From positions 62,001 to 126,000 of the forward strand of contig CAXKVR010000015.1 in assembly GCA_964058845.1 (NCBI GenBank): a DNA stretch of 64,000 nucleotides, read 5' to 3'. This stretch comes from Carex sylvatica. Its lineage: Eukaryota; Streptophyta; Magnoliopsida; Poales; Cyperaceae. Positions 24,032 to 33,826 of this stretch are shown piece after piece. The position numbers and the translations under genes are program-made. The number at the start of each line of letters is the position of its first letter. Positions within the stretch are counted from its first letter, which is position 1. Under the pieces are notes generated by a model. The model did no database searches and was not told the origin of the DNA. It was given only the letters and a program-made list of their open reading frames with translations.

Positions 24032-24990
24032 TCATTTCTCTGCCAGGTCCTTGATCTCCGCCAATAGAGAGGGATGATTTTGCATTAGCCGAATATATCC
24101 TTCACTGAACAATAACGAAACCCAATTGTTTTTATCAACAACAAACAAGAGACAAAGCTTCTTAAGCTCAGTACAGTTGTGCTTCTCATCTAATTCTAGG
24201 ATAGAAAGAACGGTGCGTAAAGAAATTCTTTCAACCAATTCATATTCACATGAAGCCTTTAGCTGATCCATCGCATAATGGTCAGTTGCCACTAGCAAAT
24301 GCTGAAGAAAGACAGTAGACGACATCGACCCTTCACAATCAACAACTTCCACATTAACCGTTAATGAACCATTGTACATGAAATCAATCAGTCTTAAAAA
24401 CTGAAGGCATCATTTCCCTTATCATTATGCAATCCTGATTAGATTCTACCATCGAGCCAAAAAATTTGGCTTCGAATACCGGTGAATGAACCGCCAAAAT
24501 TAATCTATGAGCAACAAAAATCTCGCCGTTGACATCAAAAGAGACATCAGTACATCTCTTTTCCTCTCTTAGCTTTTGAATGTGCTCACGCAGAAAGCCA
24601 ATGGAACTAGCATTACAATTTGTTCTTGTACATGATTCATCTTTCACAGTAAGTTTAACACGAAGTACAATATAACAATCTTGGACGTATGGCTGCTCCA
24701 ATATGGTCCTTGGATAAAATTTCGAATAACCCCAGTCATCTTCGTGTGATGTTATTGTATGTGATGTATCTTTCGTAGCAATTGCTGGAAGAGTTCCATG
24801 CTTGTCCAGTAGACTAAATTAATACACATGTTGTTTTGTAATCCTTGTTATTGCCTTGAGGGTAGTACTTAATAGCCCATTTATGTCGGCCAACTCGGAA
24901 TTTTGGTGAGGTGATTCACTTACCAATGCACATGTCTTTAGTTTTTGAGTGCTTGGTTCTAAACTAGTAGCATCCTGTAGCTGTCATCAT
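24032..24990 (-). pseudogene. MATH-BTB protein pseudogene
   Basis: Intact members use MATH to bind substrates and BTB to join CUL3 ubiquitin ligases. Here 24,701-24,384 encodes the MATH end and the first half of BTB (EKRCTDVSFDVNGEIFVAHR, then SPVFEAKFFGSM). 24,379-24,032 encodes the second half of BTB and the C-terminal helices (LVATDHYAMDQLKASCEYEL). The halves are in different frames, with a one-base shift near 24,395 inside BTB. Upstream, MATH-like coding (KWAIKYYPQGNN) continues in other frames, with a further shift and stop near 24,820. The N-terminal MATH strands look deleted. No AUG-led full frame exists. A sequencing error could explain one shift but not all. The neighbouring F-box gene is unrelated in sequence. 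Confidence 0.85.
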
Positions 24991-26375
24991 GCTGAAAGAA
25001 TCCATGATTTGGAAACCAAAAGAATTAGTCAGACTGACGAGTATTAAAAGATGACAAAATAAATATTCTGCATTGCTCATATAAGCAAAACCTAACTTTT
25101 AGTCTTCCCTAGCACTAATTAACTTTTAAGTACAATGTAAGCAACTAGTATAATCTCCTCAGATTCCCATGTGAATTTAATGAAGATATTGCATATATCG
25201 GGCTTATCAAGTGGACTGTACCTTCTAATCTTCCCATATATAAATAACATTTAATGATGACACAAATTAATTATCTGTGCAAAATATTTAGTGGATTGTA
25301 ATTTTTAATCTTTCTATATTCATTTGGCATTTAAGATGACATGCAGTTAACTTGAAAAGTAGGACTTCGTAAACCGCACACAGACCGCGAACTCCTGAAC
25401 GGTCAAAGAAAAAAAATGATTTGTTAAAGAACCGTCAAAGAATTTTTTTTATTAATTTGATAAATTAATTATAATATGTTTTTTTTAGGTCTTGTTCGAT
25501 AAGATGGCGGTTAAACTTTTTCACTTTAAATATTAAAAGAATAGTTCAAACGATTCTCTACCTTTATTTTAAAAATTAAACAAAATCAACTATTTTGATC
25601 TAATATAAAATAAATAGGTTGAACTGTTTTGATGTCTTATATAAAATAAATAAGTTCAACTTTGAATCTGTCGAGCATCATCTGAAAAAGAAAAGAATAA
25701 AATTATTCACTTAATTTGTCACGACATTGTCCGCTATGAACAAGCCTATACACCAATTTATCTCTTTCATCATCACAATTTGCTTTCAACTCTCATCGAA
25801 CTTAATTAGCTTTCTCCCTCATCCGTTGAATCGTTCATTGAAAAGCACGGCGACAAATGTATGCAACTACCAACATCTCACTGAACTTTTTTAGCTTCCA
25901 TGTATATTATTTCTTTGCTCGTCAATACTAACTGTTCGTGAAATTTAACCGATGGCAAAGGAGAAGGTCAGGAGGGAGTCTATCAATGTCATCGTTTTTT
26001 TTTTTTTCATATTAGACGGTAAAAAGTTTTACGTAATTACAGCGCTGTCACTTGTGACGTACACCATCTGTGCTGAAGCACATTCGATAAAAATATTTTT
26101 TGTAGTAGTGCACGTACGCAACTGGAAATTGATGAATTCAGAATATGGTTACATACGACCACATCAAATCTTATGCAAAGATACTATTTAAAACACTAAT
26201 TTATTATAAATCGTTTTTCGTGAGATGAATTAGTAAAACTAAACGGGGCAGTGTTACCAGTGTAATCCGTGAGACACTATTTATAGCTCATGCTGCAAAT
26301 TTATTTTCTCCGAGTCTTAAATCCAATGAATATTTGTCTGTGTTTTCCCTCTCGCTCTTCGAGTCCATATTCTCT
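24991..26375. other. Intergenic DNA
   Basis: AT-rich sequence with no supported gene. A short plus-strand frame at 25,952-26,191 has no recognisable similarity and is probably chance. Confidence 0.4.
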
Positions 26376-26536
26376 GAGGTAACATAATATTTTTGTTTAG
26401 ATCCGACTCGTCTGATCAGAATCGGAACTAATCTGATCCGAGGTGGAATGAACGGAGCTCTTTTAATATCGTGGGTATTCTGATTGGATCGACGGTCCAG
26501 ATATATACAGAAAAGTTATGTTACCTTGAGTGATAT
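26376..26536. mobile_element. Small MITE with AGGTAACATAA ends
   Basis: The left end GAGGTAACATAATATTTTTG and the right end, inverted, AAGGTAACATAACTTTTCTG form terminal inverted repeats. The interior includes TCGACGGTCCAGATATATAC. A related end lies at 10,993. No target duplication was resolved. Confidence 0.55.
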
Positions 26537-28676
26537 GAATTCCTGGCTCATCAATTCACTCCTCTCTCTCTCTCAAAAGGTCGCGATAAAAATGCATTAT
26601 CACGTAAGATTTTGGTCAAGATAGAGGCTGCCAAAAGATGTCGTGTAATTAAGAGAGTTGTTGCCTTTTTTTTCTTTTAACTCGACCGAGGATTCAAGTA
26701 GAGGGTACACTATTAATTCACCATAACAAAACATGCAACAAGCCACTTATCTCATCGCTAATTGTAAAATTGATCTTTCTCCATACCTTTAAAAACTACT
26801 TACTACTGGGGCTTTTTTTGAAGCAAAATTTTGTTCCCGGCAAAATGGTCATTTTCTAGAACTTTAACCTGTGAATCATCTCCAGCAGCTAAAATGATAC
26901 TACTAATCATATCGAACAGTGTAATTCACTTATTCATTGGTTTGCCAGAATTATTTCTGTTGCTCCTTCACAAAACCCTAGAATATGCCCGTCTTGAACC
27001 TAGGCCAGGTCAGGCCCAATAACAGAACATAGGCCAGGCCGAATATGCAATTACTTCACGTTGCAGTGGATTGAACCTTTAATTTTTGTAATTAACAAAA
27101 CCATCACGCACCGAAGCACCGCAATTTAATTATTTAGGAAGCAAATGATTTAATCCAAACTGCACCAATCTAGTTCAAGTCTTCTAGAGTTCATTTTATC
27201 CAAACTAAATGTTAGGTTGAAAATAACTGATTGATGAAAAAAAAAAAATGAGGAAAACAAAACCCAATTTGCATCATAGCAAATGTTAACAGGTGCATCA
27301 AGGCGTCATTCTTTTTCAAGGTTTACATACTCATTTAACTTCATAAAGTAAAACATCTTCGTCATAGGGTACAAGTATCACAACTAGTAAGCATTAAGCA
27401 CTGCCAACAACGAGAGTACCTCTCAAGACACAGAACAAAATTCTTGAGAGAACAAAGTAAGCTGGAGACAGAGATAACAAAATAAGATGGTTATATATAT
27501 TACAGGACTCTTTCCTAACATCTTTAGCATCGATCCAATCTCAAGCCAGGGATATCTTCAAAAGCATTTGGAACGATATCATGCAATAATAAAGAAACAA
27601 CAAAACATCCAATCTTGGGTACACCAGGCAAAAGTAAAAAAAACTACAAATTACACCCTTTCACTCTTTTCCTTTCCCTTTTCCCTTTTCCCGATACTTT
27701 CTGTATTTGATTATTTTCTCAACGCCTCTTTGGTCAATTCTCTATTTCTCTCTAACAGCTAGAAGCCATTGTATCCATTATAAATAGGACTTAGAATTTG
27801 CACAATGAAATGTGTGTATGATGGACAATTAATGAAATATTTCTTCTTCAAATTCCATCTCAATTTGCATCTCAAATTCTAACATTAACTACCATAATGA
27901 TTTCCAAATCAACTTTAGACCTAGAAATCTTGAAATAAGCCTACGAAGGAGGGTGACAAGGACAACCAAACAAATATGTTACAAATTGTCTTCAAAATTC
28001 TAAATGAGAAACAAAAAATTATCAATTTTTTTGTTGGAATAGGAGATTGGACACACTTTGTAGTGGTTTACAATCATTATTCTAGTGACCATAAAGCATA
28101 ACTGATGTCGTTGCACCCTATTATTGTGAAGCGAATGAAACTGAAAGGTTGTGACTGTTTAGATTCAAAGGGTAAGTTTGGTTCGGTATCAATATGAAGT
28201 GCATCTAGACAGTTCAACTTATATTTCAGAAAAGTGCAAGCCTAACGTGTGAATGACTTCTGACATTTTGGACGAATCAGCATCAATGGTGGCATTGATC
28301 ATGTACTTGAAGCCAGTCATTTTACGCATAGCATTCCCCAAATGCATCCAACAAAGCCAGTCATTTTACGCATAGAGATTAATGATTGCCTGGTGGTGAG
28401 TGGTATCTATTATCAACAAATATCATTTATTGGTGTACCACAGAATAACAGTGAATAGTGTGGATTTCACAAAAATTGGTGTATCAGGAAGACTGGTACT
28501 AGTACGGTCTTAGTATATTTCAACAGAAAGGTCTAACGAATCTCCACTGAACAAACTACAAATTAACAAAAATTCAAATCCCTAATTCCTCTTAGTAGTT
28601 ACCACTCTAATCTACAGCTAGAGTTACATAGATAGAAGGGGATCGAACGAAGGCACAATACTTGTAAACACGGCTC
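26537..28676. other. Intergenic DNA with repeat relics
   Basis: It contains a CT microsatellite (26,563-26,574) and the diverged partner of the 17.8-kb repeat (26,855-26,990). AGCCAGTCATTTTACGCATA appears twice, 44 bp apart, at 28,312 and 28,356. I support no gene here. Confidence 0.4.
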
Positions 28677-28883
28677 TCAACGTCGGGATTCATGGGAGAA
28701 CAAATCAGTCGGAGCGGCGGATCTCTTCATGGCGTGCAAGGCATCAGCCGCGGACGCAGCAGAGGAAGAATAGGGATCAGACTCCTTGGCCTTGCGCGCC
28801 TTCTATTGGATACGGTAGAGCTGGTCCTTGAGCTCGACGATCGACGCTGCGCCGACGCCTTCGATCGCCTTGTGCTTCGGCAT
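28677..28883 (-). pseudogene. GC-rich first-exon relic, product unrecognised
   Basis: An ATG at 28,883 opens MPKHKAIEGVGAASIVELKD, continues to an in-frame TAG at 28,803-28,805, then reads on as KARKAKESDPYSSSAAS and ADALHAMKRSAAPTDLF to a stop at 28,677. The sharp rise in GC over 28,690-29,030, beside AT-rich flanks, is typical of a gene's first exon and promoter. The lysine- and glutamate-rich stretch looks helical. The premature stop suggests a dead copy. I do not recognise the family with confidence. Plus-strand frames over the same bases are shadows. Confidence 0.45.
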
Positions 28884-29030
28884 CAGTGTCGACTCCGTTG
28901 GTCATCCCAGGGACCCCACACGACATCCTCTCGCTCTCTCCCTGGTCTTCTCTTCCTCCTCTCGTGACGGCTCGACCATCTCTCTTTGGCCGGCAGGTGG
29001 GTCGGGGAGGGCGGGGATGCGGATGCGATT

Positions 29031-30400
29031 TTTTCTGTTTTCCTCTTTCTGGCGCAAGAAAGAATGAGAGAGACGAAAAGGTAGCGGATTAATGGATAGA
29101 TACGGGTATAAATCTGATTTAGTTAACGAACCCGTTAATCAACAGAACTATCTAAGATGTGGGTAAAATCGTGCGGTTAAACTGCTCATCGAACCAGATT
29201 TGGTCCGATGGACATCGGACACCCCCTCTCCCGCTATAGAAACAGTCCTGGTTGCTATTTTATTGTGTAATAGGAATAGGGACCTAAATGCAAGTCTGTC
29301 TCTATTTTCTCTTCTCATGGCTGTAATAGGTTGGGTATTGAGTTCCAATTTGGAATCATCAGGTTTGTCACAATTGCTTAAGGGCGTTTCAATGATAAAA
29401 AAAAAATTTAGCAAAGTATAATAGTTCATTGTATTCATACATTGCTGGAGTCCAATGTATTGTCTGTTAAGTGGAATAATTGTGCTAATTGTATGATATT
29501 TTGTGGTGATAGTTCATTGTTCTTTTATTTTTATTTTTAGTGTAGTGAGAGAATTCTGATTCTGTTGAAGGATTTTCTTGTAATTTATAAATTTTGTCAA
29601 GATGAGATCTAAATTATAGTATTGGGTATTGATTCAAGTTCATCTGTGATGTTCAGTTAATTATCTTATATGCTAGCTTGTGCAGTTGTATGTGCATGGA
29701 ATAATTCATATCAGATGTTTTGTTATTTCTATAAATTGAATAGAAATACAAAAGATTGAACTTGAAAATTTATTCTCAACCATCATGAATTTACAATAAA
29801 TTTAACTAGTTAATTAATTTAAAACTTAAAAAATCCACATACCACAGTGGCACAGTCCATATACAAGAGTAATTTGACTAAGTCAACAAGAATTTAACAT
29901 TTTTAAAAGATCTCCAATGTGTTGTTTAATTAAGAAAATTGTTGTAAACTATACCCAATATAAATGTTCATACTTAAATCAAGGTGTTTTTTATATCTTA
30001 TAAAATACAAATTGCAAAGAGTAACATCAGTCCTTCATACATGAGGATACATTAATTTTGTTACATTCAAACAAGAAAAATGAGTACAAGCTTTATATCA
30101 TGCTCAACTTAATTTTCTATACATGGATACATTATACATCACATCACAAAGCATTGTTTTTTCCATGCTATTGGCAAAATTTTGGAGTGGAAGAAAGAAT
30201 TTTGGAGTGGAAGAAAAAAATTTGGAGTGGAAGAAAAAATGTTTTTTCCATGCTATTGGCAAAACTTGTGCAACCCAGAAATGAATCTGATAAAGCTTAA
30301 ATGTGTTTTGCATCTCCTGAATCCAGTATTCTTTCCTCTGGCACCACCTCATCGTTGACTTGTCTCATTATCCAAAAAGAGCAATTCTTGCCTACACCAT
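29031..30400. other. Intergenic DNA with a retroposon tail and a minisatellite
   Basis: Near 29,375-29,410, TTGCTTAAGGGCGTTTC runs into an A tract, resembling the retroposon ends at 5,690 and 10,440. At 30,180-30,239 a 20-bp unit (TTTGGAGTGGAAGAAAAAAA) repeats three times. It is bracketed by two copies of TTTTTTCCATGCTATTGGCA (within 30,155-30,179 and 30,240-30,264). No gene is supported. Confidence 0.5.
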
Positions 30401-31257
30401 GACACATGGCCAATGATAAATTTCACTAAATATACCCTAATCAGTCTAATCAGTCAATGATAAATTTCACTGACGACAGGGATCTGAGTACATGGCAATG
30501 GGAGAACTGGGAGCTCTACAAGCTCGGTCTGCATATAAGTTTAAATAGCCGGGCTAAAATATTTGAACCAAATAATACAGCATAAAGACTAAAGCATCTC
30601 ATTGAATAGAAAAATATTAGAAGACTTATTATTCTAAATTTCTTTCACTGACAATACATTTATTTTCTACTAATTTTAGCAAATATATAAAATAATCTTA
30701 GTTAAAAAAAAACTTGTATAAATTAAGGAGAAAACAATCTGTTGAAAGCTTAAATATTATAAATCAAACCCTCAAAATAGCAACCCCTTAAAAATAGATA
30801 TTTAAACCGTATTTTATTTTAAATGCCTGCTCAAACTTTGAAGGAAAATGAATTGCTCCTAAAAACCCGCCAGCGATTTTTTTTCTGGTTTTGATGAAAC
30901 TGAGAATTTGTGTTATACGGACTCTCAAATCAAGCGATTAATTTAGCCCAGCCTTCCGACTCTCAGTTTCCGTTAAATTGTTCACCGTGAATCTCTTGGA
31001 TCTATTCGCGATTGTAGGTACGAATCTCTGTCTCCTCTCTTTTTCTCTAATTCGGCCTTGCTCAGTTGCGGTTGGTCATGGTGATTTGGAAATCAGCAAC
31101 TATGCAGACATATTTTGCGGTTACTTAATTTATACTACTTGTTGATTGTTCGATAATTTGTACTACTTCAAATTTGACGGTTACTAAAAGCATGGTTATG
31201 TTTTTGGTGAAATATTTTTTGATTGATGCATTTTTTGTTCTTGTCAATATTTAATGG
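30401..31257 (+). repeat. Duplicate of the F-box gene 5' region, cut by copia
   Basis: It matches 18,338-19,197 with few substitutions and about 3 bp of net indel. Promoter, leader exon, donor site and the first 300 bp of leader intron are present. It stops exactly where the copia LTR begins. The rest of the gene copy does not follow on the far side of the retroelements in this window. Confidence 0.9.
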
Positions 31258-31522
31258 TGACACAAAATCAACCAGAAATCAACAAACACGAATAACACAA
31301 GCACTCCCTTAATCTCCCTTCCCTCCCTTCTTTTATTTAATCAATTTCTATTATATTTTTCTTCAATATAATGCTCTCTAAAATAGCAGAGACATAACCA
31401 AAAATAGTAAACACAATCTTTCTCATTATTACATAATTTCTTTCCTATCTTTTAGACAAACCAAATAGAGCAACAAATAACCAGCTGTGCGCATCCAGCT
31501 GTTACCTAACTTGCATGCGTCA
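31258..31522 (-). repeat. Copia 3' LTR (265 bp)
   Basis: Its boundaries are set by the end of F-box homology on one side and the polypurine tract on the other. The LTR ends are a short inverted repeat, TGACRC/GYGTCA. AATGG (31,253-31,257) may be the target-site copy, but the second copy is lost. Confidence 0.75.
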
Positions 31523-31532
31523 ATACTCCCCC

Positions 31533-33826
31533 TCAAGTTGGTGCATAGATATCCATCATGCCCAACTTGCCAAGCGAGTCATGAAAAGTTACACTTGAAA
31601 CTCCCTTGGTTAAAATATCAGCTAGTTGATCACCAGTTCGCACAAATGGAAGGGAGATGGCATTCTCTTCTAGATTTTGTCGAATGAAGTGTCTGTTCAC
31701 TTCTATGTGCTTTGTACGGTCATGTTGTACCGGATTCTGAGATATGGCAATTGCCGCCTTGTTGTCACAAAAGAGCCTCATTCCATCACTTGGACCAAAA
31801 CCAAGTTCACTTAGGATTCTCCTTAACCAAATTAGCTCCTGTAACCCTTTAGTGATACCAATAAACTCAGCTTCGGCACTCGAAAGAGCTACCACCTTTT
31901 GCTTTTTTACTCCTCCATGTTACCAAATTACCTCCAACAAAGGTAAAATATCCAGAAGTAGATTTTCGATCCGTGATGTCTCCTGCCCAGTCCGAATCCG
32001 TATACCCTTCCACTCTTAGATGTCCATTTTTCTTGAAGAAAATCCCTCTACCTGGAGCACCTTTTAGGTACCTGAGAATTCTAAACACGGCTTCCATATG
32101 CTGCTCACTTGGAGCATGCATGAACTGACTTACTAAACTCACAGCATATGCTATATCCGGTCTAGTATGAGATAAGTAAATGAGCTTGCCCACCAATCGC
32201 TGGTATCTTTCTTTATTGGCCGGTTCTTGAGTCAGGAACTCACCTAACTTAAGGTTTTGGACAACAGGGGTATCAACTGGTTTGCAGTCAAGCATTCCAG
32301 TTTCAGTTAGCAAATCTAGTATATACTTCCGTTGGGACAAAGATATACCTAGCTTGGACCGTACCACTTCAATGCCGAGAAAATATTTTAGTCCACCTAA
32401 GTCCTTCATTTCAAAATCTTTAGAGAGTCTTTTCTTCAGACTTTCAATTTCATCTAGATCATCACCTGTGATTATCATATCGTCTACATAAATAATTAAG
32501 ACAGCTATTTTTTCATGTCCCTTCCTGTAAAACAAAGTATGGTCAGAATCACTTTGAGAATACCCATATTTTCTCATAGCACTACAAAATTTTCCAAACC
32601 ATGCTCTGGGAGATTGTTTTAACCCATATAGTGCTTTTTCCAATTTGCAGACCAACTGTTGAGACCCTGAATGGTTGTACCCGGGTGGAATCTCCATATA
32701 AATCTCCTCTTCAAGATCACCGTGAAGGAAAGCATTCTTTACATCGAACTGATGCAAAGGCCAATCAAGGTTAGCTGCAAGAGATAATAGAATTCTAATG
32801 GTATTCAACTTAGCAACTGGTGAGAAGGTCTCCTGAAAGTCAATACCATATGTTTGTGTAAACCCTTTAGCCACTAGTCTAGCTTTATACCGGTCGACCA
32901 ACCCATTCGGACCATACTTTACAGTAAATACCCACTTACAGCCTACCATTTTTCTTCCCTTTGGCAAACTCACCAACCGTCATGTGTGATTCTTCTCCAA
33001 TGCCTCCATCTCCATTCTCATAGCATCCAGCCACTTGGGATCACTCATTGCTTCTTCAAGTTTTTCTGGAACCCGAACAGAAGCAAGAGTAGCGTCAAAC
33101 TCCTTCAGAGGATTGGGCAAGTGTTCTGTTGTTACAAACCTACTGATTGCGTAATTTCCTCCACTGTCTTCATCCGGGCTGAACCGCTTAGGAGGTTTGC
33201 CCCTGTTATGTCTGTCAGGTAATCTGTAACCTGTGTTAGAATTATATGAATCTAAATTTTCAGAGTTTGAGGTTACCTCGTTTTCAGGAGATTGGCCGTG
33301 GTGAGGTAAAGAGGACTGTATCATTTGTCTTTGCTCACTTTCACTTTCAGGCTCGGCACTAGATGAGGCTACTATAGGTGACACATCCCGTATATGGCTT
33401 GGATAGACCTGCTGAATCGAATTCGGCCCAGTAGCAGGAGAATCTGGGTTCGGGCCAGTAGCAGCTGGATCTGGGTTCGGCCCAGTAGCAGGAGGATCTG
33501 GGTTCGGGCCAGTAGCAGCTGGTTCGGGCTCTGGGTTCGGATTCCCTGTGGTTTCCTCCGAACTGAGATTCCAGTACCTCTTGGAGTGGCACGGACTTTC
33601 ATTCGCAGAGAAACTCTCCCCCTGAGAATGAGACGTGTCCTTTTTAAAAAAAGCCTTCTAATTCCAGGAAAGTGACATCCATGGTAACAAATACCCTTTT
33701 AGAAGCAGGGTTAAGACATTTATAGCCCTTCTGGTTTTGACCATATCCGAGAAATACGCATCTTTCTGCGCATGGTTCTAGTTTAGACCGTTGATGCTTT
33801 TGTATATGAACAAATGCGACACACCC
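31533..33826 (-). pseudogene. Copia pol remnant (integrase end, RT, RNase H)
   Basis: Along the minus strand from 33,826: the end of integrase (GCVAFVHIQKHQRSKLEPCA), a proline-rich linker, reverse transcriptase with YVDDM near 32,480, and RNase H with SSAEAEF and CDNKAA motifs, ending at 31,533. Three breaks are visible: a homopolymer frameshift near 33,648, a premature TGA at 32,980-32,982, and a homopolymer frameshift near 31,890. The linker (33,420-33,540) contains a 30-bp tandem repeat giving a 10-residue PNPDP(A/P)ATG unit, about four times. The element cannot encode a working polyprotein. Confidence 0.9.

Larger units (their letters stand above)
31258..33826 (-). mobile_element. Ty1/copia retrotransposon, 3' half only
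   Basis: It is oriented on the minus strand and inserted in the duplicated F-box leader intron. The 3' LTR is 31,258-31,522, starting TGACAC and ending GCGTCA on the plus strand. The polypurine tract (GAGGGGGAG, minus strand) adjoins it. The body is integrase end, linker, reverse transcriptase and RNase H. It is cut at 33,826 by the gypsy LTR. Gag, protease, most of integrase and the 5' LTR are absent from the window. Confidence 0.9.

Noticed and set aside
24032..24701. Two separate BTB genes
   Set aside because: Together the frames form one continuous BTB domain interrupted by a one-base shift, so this is a single pseudogene.
28692..29092. Plus-strand frames in the GC-rich island
   Set aside because: They are arginine/serine-rich shadows opposite the better minus-strand frame and are supported only by low stop density in GC-rich DNA.
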